Shown here piece by piece: positions 54,053-63,042 of a stretch of DNA of 64,000 bases (the stretch's first letter is position 1; each line of letters begins with the position of its first letter). The stretch is taken from positions 186,001 to 250,000 of the forward strand of contig NZ_FTNM01000003.1 in assembly GCF_900156415.1 (NCBI RefSeq), in the 5' to 3' direction. Both the position numbers and the translations under genes were made by a program. The DNA is from Pontibacter lucknowensis. GTDB taxonomy: Bacteria; Bacteroidota; Bacteroidia; Cytophagales; Hymenobacteraceae. The notes under the pieces are model-generated. The model saw only the letters and a list, made by a program, of their open reading frames with translations. It searched no databases and was not told where the DNA came from.

Positions 54053-55279
54053 TTACCTGAGAGCACTGATGACTTTGTTTTTCTCATAATCGGAGCCAAT
54101 GGTATTGGCTGCTTTCTCCACTTCCGCACGAAGATCTTTATTGTCGGCAGGTATAGCACTGGCAATGTTGCGTAGCACTTTGCCCTTTTCGTAGTCGGAG
54201 CTTATGCGGCTTACGACTGGCAGCAGCTCCTTGTACTGGGCCTGTGATAGTTTGTGGTTCTTTACAACAGCGTTGATGATTTTCGCCTTCTCGTAGTCTG
54301 ATGAAAATTTATCGATGATGGAGAAGGCTGGCTTGTAGTGATACTGGATGAAGTCTGACTGTTTAGCCAGTTGCTGCAGTACTTTGGCTTTTTCGTAGTC
54401 AGAGGAGATTTTACCCGTCTGCTCCAGCGCCATGGCCATGCTCTCTTTGCTCAGATCCGGCGTCTCCAGCAAATGCAGAAGAGCTTTGCGTCGCTCGTAG
54501 TCTGAATTGATTTTGCCGCTCACCTGCAGGTAGCTGCTTACCACGTCCTTGTTTTTCAGGTGTGCGGCTGCTACGGTACCCAATGCTTTGCGGCGTTCAT
54601 AGTCAGAAGTCACGTGCTTGTCTACAAACTGGAGCGACTGTTTCACATCGGCAGACTTCAGGTCAGCCTGCTGGTACAGGTGATGCACGAAGCGCATCTT
54701 CGCATGTTCACTGCCTGCTTTTTCCGCCTCAGCGAGTACTCCTTTCGCGCCTGCTTTACTATAAAGGTCGTTCACCAGCTCGGCTATACCTATACCTGTG
54801 TTGGCCATCAGGTCAGGCATTATCTGCTGCAGCCACTCTCTGCCTGCCGGCTCGTAGGCTACCTTCTTGCCGTTCTCTGAGTAAGTGCGGGTCAGGTTGC
54901 CGTTCGCATCGCTGGTAATCTCGAGCCGCTTGGTGTCGTCGTTAACCGAGCGCATGTACTTGAGGTAGCCGTTCGGGGAGATGCTTTTGATGTCTTTCAG
55001 GTCATCGGTGAGGGTGACAGTCCCTTGGCGCTTCAGCTCTTCCCGCTTGTTGTCATCCGTGTTGATGTATACCTGTTCTCCGTCCTTGCCGTCTTTGCCC
55101 TTTCCGCCTACCTGAATCCGGACATTGCTGTTTTTCTTCTTTGCCTTCACGGTGTCCTGCTGCATTATTTCCACACCGGTAATAAGGCGCAGACTGGTAG
55201 AGGCGGCAGGGCGCAGGTCAAGCATGCTCAGGACGCCAGCGGCAAGTGAAGCAAAAAAGATAGTAGATGGCTTTGTCAT
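54053..55279 (-). CDS. Exported protein with six 34-residue SDYE repeats
   Basis: 408 residues. Signal-like N-terminus (about 1-27), a Lys/Gly-rich stretch (KGKDGKDGEQVYI), a central domain (DLKDIKSISPNGYLKYM), then a helical repeat region to the end. Six copies of SDYE-(K/R)-x-K-(A/V/I)-(L/I) start at 54607, 54505, 54403, 54301, 54199 and 54094; the spacing is 34,34,34,34,35 residues. I recall similar repeats attached to M56/BlaR1-type metallopeptidases; here there is none. Probably a periplasmic protein-binding superhelix. First gene of the DoxX-M61 operon. Confidence 0.75.
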   Translation of the reverse strand: MTKPSTIFFASLAAGVLSMLDLRPAASTSLRLITGVEIMQQDTVKAKKKNSNVRIQVGGKGKDGKDGEQVYINTDDNKREELKRQGTVTLTDDLKDIKSISPNGYLKYMRSVNDDTKRLEITSDANGNLTRTYSENGKKVAYEPAGREWLQQIMPDLMANTGIGIAELVNDLYSKAGAKGVLAEAEKAGSEHAKMRFVHHLYQQADLKSADVKQSLQFVDKHVTSDYERRKALGTVAAAHLKNKDVVSSYLQVSGKINSDYERRKALLHLLETPDLSKESMAMALEQTGKISSDYEKAKVLQQLAKQSDFIQYHYKPAFSIIDKFSSDYEKAKIINAVVKNHKLSQAQYKELLPVVSRISSDYEKGKVLRNIASAIPADNKDLRAEVEKAANTIGSDYEKNKVISALR

Positions 55280-55321
55280 AGTTTTTATTTTTAATGATGC
55301 ATTTTGTTGGGTAAAGGATGC

Positions 55322-55355
55322 TTCAGCGGGTATCTTTTTTTGATGACCCGCTGAA
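55322..55355. other. Perfect 10-bp hairpin between permease and SDYE-repeat gene
   Basis: TTCAGCGGGT (55322-55331) pairs with ACCCGCTGAA (55346-55355) around a T-rich 14-base loop. There is no T tract beyond the stem on either strand, so it may be a weak terminator for the ABC permease gene or a leader structure. Confidence 0.5.
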
Positions 55356-55396
55356 ATTCACCTTCAATTAACAATACAAACACAAACTCAATTAAA

Positions 55397-57787
55397 TTAC
55401 TCCGTGCGCAGGGCCCTTATGGGGTCTGCCAGTGCTGCCTTCATGGCCTGATAACTGACTGTGGCTAACGCTATCGTCATGGCGGCTAATCCAGTTGTCA
55501 CAAATACCCACCAGCTAATCTCGATGCGGTACGCAAAGTTTTGCAACCACTTATCCATGCTAAACCAGGCAATAGGTATAGCCATTACTATCGCAATAAG
55601 AACCAAGAGCGCAAAGCTTCTGGAGAGTAGTAGCACAATTTCTGACACCGATGATCCGAGCACAATCCTGATACCTATTTCCTTTGTGCGTTGCTCGGCC
55701 ATGTAAGCTGACAACCCAAACAAACCCAGGCAGGCAATGACAATAGTCAGGATAGTGAAATATGTAAAGATGATCAGCATTTTCTCTTCGGCACGGTACT
55801 GCTGCTGAAAACTCTCGTCCAGAAACTGGTAATCCATCGGAAATGCGGGGAAGTGTTTCTTCCATACCTTATCCATATCCGCTAAGGTGGCAGAAAGATC
55901 AGCCTCGGTATTTACACGCGTCAGCAACCTCCCGAAGTGCGGCTCCAATCGGATAATGAGTGGCTCAATCTTGCTATGCAGTGATTTATAGTTGAAGTCT
56001 TTTACCACGCCGATCACTTTGCTGGTGAGCGTATCGTCGGGGAGTTTAATGCGTTTATCTAATGCATCTGTCCAGCCGAACTCTCTGGCAGCAGCTTCAT
56101 TTATAAGGTAGCTGTGTGTTTCGTCGGAGCGAATTTCCCGTGAATACCCGCGCCCTTCGGCTAGCTTTATTCCCATCAGATCTATGTAGGAGTAATCCAC
56201 GCCAATATGGTTAATTGTCCGCGTGACCATCTTGTGGTTAATCTCCACCTGAAAGTCAGAGACAAGGGCATCTTCACCTGGCAGTTGCTGGGCACTGGAG
56301 GTATAAGCAATTTGTGGTAACTCAAGCATCTCCTTCTTGAGGAGCGCCAGTTTTTCCTTCTGCCTCACCCAGCCGATAGATGGTATTTTAACAGAAATGA
56401 CATGCTCTTTCTGAAAGCCAAGATGCACACCCTTTAAGTGTTGCATCTGGTTATACACCACTACAGTGCCTATAATCAGGATGAGGGATATGGTAAACTG
56501 CAGCACGACTAAAGCCTTGCGAAGCCTGGCGTTGCCGCTATTGGGGGTAGCATTTGCCTTGAGGGCTTCAACCGGCTTGTAGCCTGACAGGTATAAGGCC
56601 GGATATCCACCTGCCATAAAGCTTACAAAAATGACAATGCCGAGTATGAACAAGCCTACTTCGGGCTTCAGGATAAAGATGGTGTCAATACTTCTTTCGG
56701 TCAGGCTGTTGAACAACGGGAGTATTAACTCTACTATAGAGAGCGCCACTACAACAGCAATCAGGGTAAGCATGAAAGACTCAGCTAAAAACTGCTTGAC
56801 CAGCTGACTGCGGCTGGCTCCGATTGTTTTGCGAAGGCCCACTTCCTTAGAGCGTTTGGCAGACCGTGCTGTGGCTAGATTAATGTAATTGATGGTTGCG
56901 ATGAGCAGGATAAACACCGCTATGACACTGAAGATATAGATGTAGGTAATATTGCCTACATCTCCAACCGGATACTCCAGGTCTTTATCCAGGTAAGCGT
57001 CCGTAATGGGTTGAATGTTGTACCCGGTAACAGCGATACCATCCATCTGTTGGTTTGGCTTTGCTTTCCGGTTGTACAGTTCCGGCATTTTTGACGTTAA
57101 CGCGCCCGCCTGCTCAGCTTTAAATAGTTTCAGATAGGTATAGCCACCCACCATCTGCCACTGGTTCAACATGTATTCTGTGTTGGTGTCAAAGTGTAAT
57201 GGGAAGACAGCGTCGATCTGTAAGTGTGACGGCCGTGGGTGTGAGATTACCCCCGTCACCAGGAAAGTACTGGCGATATAAGTAAGTGGTTTGCCTAGTG
57301 CAGAGTCGGCACTGCCAAAATACTTTCGGGCCAACTCTTCGGTCACTACTACTGAAAATGGGTTTTGCAGGGCAGTAGCGGGATCGCCAGCTACAAAGGG
57401 AAAAGGCAGTACTTTGAAAAAATTACTGTCAGCGTAGGAAATGCCTACAGTAAGGGCATTTTCTTTTGAACGGAGCGAATTCTGGCCCATTTGCAGAAGA
57501 AACGTTGCCTGCTCTACCTCCGGATACTCCTCGGTCAGGGTTTGCGCGAGCGGACCATGGCTGAGTGCGGTTTTCTTAGCCTGTCCGTTCAGGCTCATAT
57601 CACTCGTAACTCTATACAGCCTGTCAGCATCACTAAAACTCTGATCGTAGCTCAGTTCATGTTGCAGGAACAGGTAGATGAGTATGCAGGAAGCTATACC
57701 TACAGCCAAACCAATGATGTTGATGGCAGCATGTACCCTGTTTCGTGTTATGCTGCGCCAGGAGGTAAGCCAGTAATTCTTGAGCAT
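55397..57787 (-). CDS. MacB/FtsX-type ABC transporter permease
   Basis: 796 residues. N-terminal helix (about 21-41), a large MacB-type periplasmic domain, three helices around 285-420, a second periplasmic domain, and three C-terminal FtsX helices with the family motif YMAEQRTKEIGIRIVLGSS. The duplicated FtsX layout is typical of Bacteroidota antimicrobial-peptide or lipid-export permeases. It follows the ATPase gene by 165 bases in the efflux cluster 55.4-60.0 kb. Confidence 0.9.
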   Translation of the reverse strand: MLKNYWLTSWRSITRNRVHAAINIIGLAVGIASCILIYLFLQHELSYDQSFSDADRLYRVTSDMSLNGQAKKTALSHGPLAQTLTEEYPEVEQATFLLQMGQNSLRSKENALTVGISYADSNFFKVLPFPFVAGDPATALQNPFSVVVTEELARKYFGSADSALGKPLTYIASTFLVTGVISHPRPSHLQIDAVFPLHFDTNTEYMLNQWQMVGGYTYLKLFKAEQAGALTSKMPELYNRKAKPNQQMDGIAVTGYNIQPITDAYLDKDLEYPVGDVGNITYIYIFSVIAVFILLIATINYINLATARSAKRSKEVGLRKTIGASRSQLVKQFLAESFMLTLIAVVVALSIVELILPLFNSLTERSIDTIFILKPEVGLFILGIVIFVSFMAGGYPALYLSGYKPVEALKANATPNSGNARLRKALVVLQFTISLILIIGTVVVYNQMQHLKGVHLGFQKEHVISVKIPSIGWVRQKEKLALLKKEMLELPQIAYTSSAQQLPGEDALVSDFQVEINHKMVTRTINHIGVDYSYIDLMGIKLAEGRGYSREIRSDETHSYLINEAAAREFGWTDALDKRIKLPDDTLTSKVIGVVKDFNYKSLHSKIEPLIIRLEPHFGRLLTRVNTEADLSATLADMDKVWKKHFPAFPMDYQFLDESFQQQYRAEEKMLIIFTYFTILTIVIACLGLFGLSAYMAEQRTKEIGIRIVLGSSVSEIVLLLSRSFALLVLIAIVMAIPIAWFSMDKWLQNFAYRIEISWWVFVTTGLAAMTIALATVSYQAMKAALADPIRALRTE

Positions 57788-57952
57788 AGATCTTTACCGC
57801 TTTAGTTACTCAGTTTATTTGGTCAATAGGCTAAGGCTATACCTGCAGTATGCTTACGCTACCAGGGCCGCCGCACACATGAAGGTGAAGCCTATCTGCT
57901 ATTGCATAGAGGCTGACATCACACAAGGCAGAAGACTTTTCTGCTATCAGCC

Positions 57953-58672
57953 TTAGAGCAGCTCGGCAGCGTGCTTTCTGGCGTTAAGACTTTCTGTCAC
58001 GATCTGGCCGTCAAACAGGTTTACAATGCGGTGCGCATATTCAGCATCAGAAGGAGAGTGCGTTACCATTACCACCGTCGTGCCGGCATCGTTGAGCTCA
58101 GACAGCAGCGACATCACCTCTCGGCCATGAACTGAGTCCAGGTTACCGGTCGGTTCGTCGGCCAGGATCAGGCTTGGGTTGGATACTGTGGCACGGGCAA
58201 TGGCGACACGCTGCTGCTGACCACCGGAAAGCTGCTGTGGGAAGTGCGCATGGCGGTGGGCGATGCCCATGCGTTCCATGGCCTCTTTCACGCGCTTGTC
58301 TGCCTCGGCACGCGGTATACCCAGGTAAGCCAGTGGCAGACCAATGTTTTCCTCTACCGTGAGCTCATCGATCAGGTTGAAGCTCTGGAACACAAAGCCC
58401 AGGTTATGCTTGCGGATCTTGGCACGCTGGCGCTCCGATGCATGGCTGATGTCCTGGCCCAGGAAGCGGAAAGTACCGCCCGAAGGACTGTCAAGCAAAC
58501 CGAGGATGTTCAGCAGCGTGGACTTGCCACAACCGGATGGACCCATCACCGCCACAAATTCGCCTTTGGCGATGCGCAGGTCCACACCCGCCAGGGCAGT
58601 CGTCTCAACCGTATCGGTGATGTATTTTTTCTCTAACTGCTGTGTTTCGATGATAAATTCTTCCTTGCTCAT
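57953..58672 (-). CDS. ABC transporter ATP-binding protein, MacB/LolD type
   Basis: A 239-residue nucleotide-binding subunit with Walker A GPSGCGKST near residue 45, the Q-loop in FVFQSFNLIDELTVEEN, signature LSGGQQQRVAIARA, Walker B LILADEPTGNLDS and the switch His in VVMVTHSPSDAEYA. It energises the MacB-like permease encoded downstream, acting with the HlyD-type adaptor encoded upstream. Mechanotransmission-type export rather than substrate translocation is likely for this family. Confidence 0.95.
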   Translation of the reverse strand: MSKEEFIIETQQLEKKYITDTVETTALAGVDLRIAKGEFVAVMGPSGCGKSTLLNILGLLDSPSGGTFRFLGQDISHASERQRAKIRKHNLGFVFQSFNLIDELTVEENIGLPLAYLGIPRAEADKRVKEAMERMGIAHRHAHFPQQLSGGQQQRVAIARATVSNPSLILADEPTGNLDSVHGREVMSLLSELNDAGTTVVMVTHSPSDAEYAHRIVNLFDGQIVTESLNARKHAAELL

Positions 58673-58679
58673 GATATCT

Positions 58680-58742
58680 TAATTGTTATGTTATTTAATA
58701 GTTAAATTATCAGATTTTTGATGGTTAAATTGTTCATTCAAC
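58680..58742. repeat. AACCATT-type AT-rich tract, inverted copy 3
   Basis: The reverse complement contains GAACAATTTAACCATC and AATTTAACTATTAAATAAC, like the tracts at 26741 and 44545. It fills the 77-base gap between adaptor and ATPase genes. Confidence 0.35.
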
Positions 58743-58749
58743 CCTTAAT

Positions 58750-60003
58750 TTACTTTAACTCCAGCCTATCTATATCGCCGTAGCTTTCATAGGAGGAGAG
58801 GACCACTTTCTCACCTGGCTTCAGTCCATCAAGCACTTCGTAATGCTTCGGGTTCTGGCGTCCGAGTTTGATGGAGCGTTTGGTCGCATGGTCTCCTGAC
58901 TTATCCACCACGAATATCCAGCTGCCGCCTGTGCTTTGGTAGAAGCCGCCGCGTGGCAGGAGTACGGCCTTGCCGCCATCATTCAGGTTTAGCCTGATCT
59001 GCAGCGTCTGACCGCGGCGTATACCTTGCGGAGTGGTGTCCCCGGCAAATTCCAAGTCTACCTGGAAAGTGCCGGCTTGCACTTCTGGGAACACTTTGGC
59101 TACTTTTAGTTTATAGTTCTGTCCGTTGAAGTCGAAGTTGCCTTCCAACCCGGGGTATATGCGGGAGATGTAGTGCTCATCAATAGAGGCCCTCACCTTG
59201 TAACCGCTCATGTCGTCTACCTGGCCAATGTTCTCGCCGGGGCCTTTTGACTCGCCCACTTGCGCCTTCAGCGTAGAAAGCTGACCAGATATAGGGGCGG
59301 TTACATACAAGCTGTTCAGTGTGTTGCGGGCCATGTTGATATTGGCCTGCATTCTTCTGATGGACTCATCCAGCTGGCGCAGGCGGTCATCCAACAGCTT
59401 TGCGTCCTGCTTCACGGAGCGGTCGCCCAGAATCTTACGTTTCTTAAGGTACTCGTATTCGTCTTTAGAGGCTTGAAATTCCTCCTGCGAGATCACTTTT
59501 TCATCGAACAAGACTTTATTCCGGTTGTAGGCCCGCTCAGCAGTTGCCAGGTTGTATTCAACCTCGGCTAGCTGGTTCAGCTGTCTGATCTGCTCCTGCT
59601 TCATGGTGATCTCAGAATTCTGACGTTCGTTCATGAGGTCATAGAGCTGCGTTTCACGGGTCATGAAGTCAATCTGGAGCGTCGTGTTGGAAAGCTTCAG
59701 AATAGTGTCTCCTTTTTCCACCATGCGGCCGTCATCGGTATAGATCTTCTCCACACGGCCACCTTCTGATATGTCCAGGTAAAATGTTTTGAGAGGCTCC
59801 ACCGCACCATCAATGGCGATGAACTCCTGGAACACACCATTCTCCACTGTGCCCACGGTAATGCGCTTGCTGTCAACGTTGAGTTTAGAGGAGTGTTCTG
59901 CAAAAAGTAGGTTGTATAGAATCACCACCAACAGCAGGGCAGCACCGGCTATAGCAGCAATTTTCTTAGGGGTGTATTTTTTCTTTTCTAGGACGCGATC
60001 CAT
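58750..60003 (-). CDS. HlyD/MacA-type periplasmic adaptor
   Basis: 417 residues. N-terminal helix (about 13-34), a beta-barrel/lipoyl half (EGGRVEKIYTDDGRMVEKGD), a long coiled coil at about 115-225 rich in Gln/Glu/Arg, the second lipoyl half (YVTAPISGQLSTLKAQVGE), then a membrane-proximal barrel. It bridges the MacB-like permease to an outer-membrane channel, not encoded nearby. First gene of the efflux cluster, behind a sigma-54-like promoter and divergent from the NtrC-type regulator. Confidence 0.93.
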   Translation of the reverse strand: MDRVLEKKKYTPKKIAAIAGAALLLVVILYNLLFAEHSSKLNVDSKRITVGTVENGVFQEFIAIDGAVEPLKTFYLDISEGGRVEKIYTDDGRMVEKGDTILKLSNTTLQIDFMTRETQLYDLMNERQNSEITMKQEQIRQLNQLAEVEYNLATAERAYNRNKVLFDEKVISQEEFQASKDEYEYLKKRKILGDRSVKQDAKLLDDRLRQLDESIRRMQANINMARNTLNSLYVTAPISGQLSTLKAQVGESKGPGENIGQVDDMSGYKVRASIDEHYISRIYPGLEGNFDFNGQNYKLKVAKVFPEVQAGTFQVDLEFAGDTTPQGIRRGQTLQIRLNLNDGGKAVLLPRGGFYQSTGGSWIFVVDKSGDHATKRSIKLGRQNPKHYEVLDGLKPGEKVVLSSYESYGDIDRLELK

Positions 60004-60041
60004 AGCGGGGAAAGAGTTTCTGTGTAATGCTGATCAAAGAT

Positions 60042-60058
60042 TGCCAATAAATGTGCCA
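60042..60058 (-). promoter_or_regulatory. Sigma-54-like promoter for the efflux operon
   Basis: The minus strand reads TGGCACATTTATTGGCA. The -24 block TGGCAC is perfect and the spacing to TTG is correct; the -12 block has TTGG in place of TTGC. The predicted start is about 30 bases before the adaptor ATG at 60003. The divergent neighbour is an NtrC-type activator. Confidence 0.55.
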
Positions 60059-60293
60059 TTGTAATTAAGATGCTGTATAGCAGTCTTTTGTGTATTGTTT
60101 GACTGATGGTGTCAAGTTAAACTGTTCGGTATCGTACACTCCTTTGTCTGTATGCGAACACTTGAACACACAAGTAAAAATACACTGTTTTTCTCTTTCT
60201 GAATTTGCGGCGGGACATGGTGCTGTAACTTTTGGTATTCTGAAACAGAAAGTATTTCTTTACCCCGAAGAATTTGTAAAGCCCTTGCAGCTC

Positions 60294-61673
60294 ATGCGGA
60301 AAATTGATTGTAAAATACTGGTTGTAGATGACGAAGAAGACATCCTGCTGGCAAGCAGACTGCTGCTCAAGCAGCACTTTGCTACGGTGGTGACAGCTTC
60401 GGATCCCTATAGCATCCCGGCTTTGCTGCAGGAGCACCGTTTTGATGTAGTGCTGCTGGATATGAATTACAGCACCGGCGCCACCTCCAGTAAAGAAGGA
60501 CTGCACTGGCTGAAACAGATCCTGAAATTGGCACCGGAAGTCAAGGTAATTCTGATGACTGCCTATGGCGATATTGAGCTGGCAGTGCGTGCCCTCAAAG
60601 AAGGAGCCACCGATTTTGTGCTAAAACCATGGCAGAACGATAAACTGGTGGCTATCCTCAAAACTGCCTGTCAGCAGAATAGGGGGGTAGGCAAACGCAG
60701 TGCTGAAACAGCGGCGCGAAACCAGACCGCCTTCCACTATGCCGGTTTTATTGGCGTATCACCGGCCATGCAGCGGGTATACCAGACGATAGAAAAAGTA
60801 GCCGGTACGGATGCCAATGTGCTGATACTCGGAGAGAACGGCACAGGCAAGGAAGTGGCAGCACGTGCCCTGCACCGTAAGTCGAAACGGGCCGATAAGG
60901 TTTTCGAGAAAGTAGATTTGGGTGCTATCAGTGAGACACTCTTCGAAAGTGAGCTATTCGGCCACGCCAAAGGCGCCTTTACTGATGCCAAAGAAGAGCG
61001 CATGGGACGGATGGAGGCTGCAAATGGTGGGACTTTGTTCCTGGATGAAATAGGCAATCTGTCGCTGCCGCTCCAGGCCAAACTCTTGTCTGTGCTGCAA
61101 AACCGCCATGTGATCCGGCTTGGTACCAACAAGTCCCGCCCGATTGATATACGCCTGATCTGCGCGACCAATATGCCGCTGTACGATATGGTGCGGGAAG
61201 GCACCTTCCGCCAGGACCTGCTGTACCGCATCAACACAGTCGAGATATACCTGCCCCCATTGCGGGAGCGTCGGGAGGATATACGCTTGCTGGCGGAGCA
61301 CTTCCTGCGCGTGTACAGCCAGAAATATGAGCGTGAAGGGCTAGGTATAGCACCAGGCACCATCCGCCGGCTGACCGAGTACCGCTGGCCGGGCAATATT
61401 CGGGAGCTCGACCATGCTCTGGAGCGAGCCGTGATTTTGTGTGACCAGCAGGAGCTGCAGCCAGAGGATTTTTATTTTGCACCGGGCGATGTGTCAGGCA
61501 AGGCCGCCGATAAAGAGCCTGTTCTGGAGAGTGACTATACCTTGGAGGCGCTCGAGAAAATGATGGTGCAGAAAGCCCTTGTCAAACACGCCGGAAACAT
61601 CACACATGCAGCAAAGGAACTTGGTATCACCAGAACCGCACTTTACCGCCGAATAGAAAAGCATGGTTTATAA
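60294..61673 (+). CDS. NtrC-family sigma-54-dependent response regulator
   Basis: 459 residues from the ATG at 60294 (MRKIDCKILVVDDEED); the frame is open to 60090, but those residues do not look like a receiver domain. Receiver at 1-125 with phospho-acceptor D56. AAA+ domain with Walker A GENGTGKE and Walker B GGTLFLDEIGNL. The sigma-54 contact loop reads GAFTDA (D231), not GAFTGA. C-terminal Fis-type HTH (NITHAAKELGITRTALYRRI). It overlaps the kinase gene by 11 bases and probably activates the divergent efflux operon. Confidence 0.93.
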   Translation: MRKIDCKILVVDDEEDILLASRLLLKQHFATVVTASDPYSIPALLQEHRFDVVLLDMNYSTGATSSKEGLHWLKQILKLAPEVKVILMTAYGDIELAVRALKEGATDFVLKPWQNDKLVAILKTACQQNRGVGKRSAETAARNQTAFHYAGFIGVSPAMQRVYQTIEKVAGTDANVLILGENGTGKEVAARALHRKSKRADKVFEKVDLGAISETLFESELFGHAKGAFTDAKEERMGRMEAANGGTLFLDEIGNLSLPLQAKLLSVLQNRHVIRLGTNKSRPIDIRLICATNMPLYDMVREGTFRQDLLYRINTVEIYLPPLRERREDIRLLAEHFLRVYSQKYEREGLGIAPGTIRRLTEYRWPGNIRELDHALERAVILCDQQELQPEDFYFAPGDVSGKAADKEPVLESDYTLEALEKMMVQKALVKHAGNITHAAKELGITRTALYRRIEKHGL

Positions 61674-63042
61674 CCGCTTCAGAGCAAACCTACTGCTGCG
61701 GGTGGGGCTGTTGATCATCAGCATCGCTGGGATCACACTGGTCCTGTACCGCACCGAATGGTACATGACCGCCGTGTGCATCGGCTTGTTGCTGCTCTTT
61801 CAGCTCTACGACCTCGTGCATTATGTGGAGCGAACCAACCGCGATATCTCGAGTTTTCTGGAGGCGATACAGCACTCGGACTTTACGCAGCATTTTGCTG
61901 TAAAAGGGGGTAACCCAGCATATAAGGAGCTTTACCAATCCTTCAACGATGTGACTGATGCCTTTCAGCGCATCAAAACCGACAAGCAGGCGCACCACCT
62001 GTACCTGCAGGCGATCGTGGAGCACATTGGCGTAGGTATCGTTTCTTTTGATGAGAGTGGACGTGTGGAGTTGGTGAATCACGTGTTAAAAGAAGTACTG
62101 CACACGCCCCACCTGGAGCACATAGAATCGTTAGGCCGCATTAGCGAGGAGCTGGTGGAGGTGATGCGCAGCATCGGGCACAATGAGAGAAGGCTCGTTA
62201 CCCTGCAGGTACGGGATGAGCAGCTGCAGCTGGCCCTGCATGCCACCATCCTGTTTTCGCAGGGACGAACGCTCAAGATCGTTTCGTGCCAGAACATCAA
62301 ATCTGAACTGGAGGAGCAGGAGCTGCAAACATGGCAGAAGCTGATCCGGGTACTCACCCATGAAATTATGAACACCATCACACCGGTCATCTCCCTTACG
62401 GCTACTGTTTCGCAGCTGATGGAAGAGGAGGTAGTTAGGAAAGCTGATGTCGGAGAGATACCTGAACAGGAGGTGCTGGAGGATATACAGACGGGATTAC
62501 AGACCATTGAGAAACGCAGTACCGGGATGCTCCACTTCGTAAAGAACTACCGCCGCCTGATGCGTGTGCCAACCCCGGAATTGAGAACCGTAAAAGTAAA
62601 AGACCTGCTGAAGAGTGTGCAGACCTTACTTCAGCCTGAAATGGAAGCCAGGCAAACGAAGCTCTCCATCTACCTGCGGGAGGAAAAGGCGGAGTTGCAG
62701 ATAGACCCGGAGCTGATCGAACAGGTGCTGATCAACCTGATCAAGAACGGGATGGAAGCAAGCCATAAGGCTGCAGGCCCCTGTGTGGAGGTAATTGCCT
62801 ATCAGGAAGAGCAGGACAGAAATCGCTTTAGGATTGATGTGCAGGACAATGGGACAGGGATTGCTCCTGAAGACCTGGATAAGATTTTTATTCCTTTTTT
62901 TACCACCAAAAAGCAGGGCTCAGGTATAGGTCTCAGCCTCTCCAGGCAAATCATGCGGCAGCATGGAGGCAGCATACGTGTCAGCAGCCCCCCAGGCGGC
63001 CCTACCACTTTCAGCCTGATCTTCCATATCAATGATGAGTAG
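61663..63042 (+). CDS. NtrB-like sensor histidine kinase
   Basis: 459 residues. Two N-terminal helices (about 9-29 and 31-50) with almost no periplasmic loop, so it probably senses a membrane or cytoplasmic signal. A PAS-like domain lies at about 115-215. The phospho-acceptor is H233 in LTHEIMNTITPV. ATPase motifs: N box LINLIKNGMEA, G1 DNGTGIAPEDL, F/G2 FFTTKKQGSGIGLSLS. It is the cognate partner of the overlapping regulator gene. Confidence 0.93.
   Translation: MVYNRFRANLLLRVGLLIISIAGITLVLYRTEWYMTAVCIGLLLLFQLYDLVHYVERTNRDISSFLEAIQHSDFTQHFAVKGGNPAYKELYQSFNDVTDAFQRIKTDKQAHHLYLQAIVEHIGVGIVSFDESGRVELVNHVLKEVLHTPHLEHIESLGRISEELVEVMRSIGHNERRLVTLQVRDEQLQLALHATILFSQGRTLKIVSCQNIKSELEEQELQTWQKLIRVLTHEIMNTITPVISLTATVSQLMEEEVVRKADVGEIPEQEVLEDIQTGLQTIEKRSTGMLHFVKNYRRLMRVPTPELRTVKVKDLLKSVQTLLQPEMEARQTKLSIYLREEKAELQIDPELIEQVLINLIKNGMEASHKAAGPCVEVIAYQEEQDRNRFRIDVQDNGTGIAPEDLDKIFIPFFTTKKQGSGIGLSLSRQIMRQHGGSIRVSSPPGGPTTFSLIFHINDE

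Noticed and set aside
54073-54607. Regularly spaced TCGTAGTC-like DNA motif every 102-105 bases, at first resembling a CRISPR-like array
   Set aside because: The spacing is exactly that of the coded SDYE repeat, the intervening sequence is protein-coding, and the repeats are too short and variable.
60090-60293. 68-residue N-terminal extension of the NtrC-type regulator
   Set aside because: It has no domain-like content, the receiver domain begins exactly at the ATG at 60294, and the stretch overlaps the divergent promoter region.
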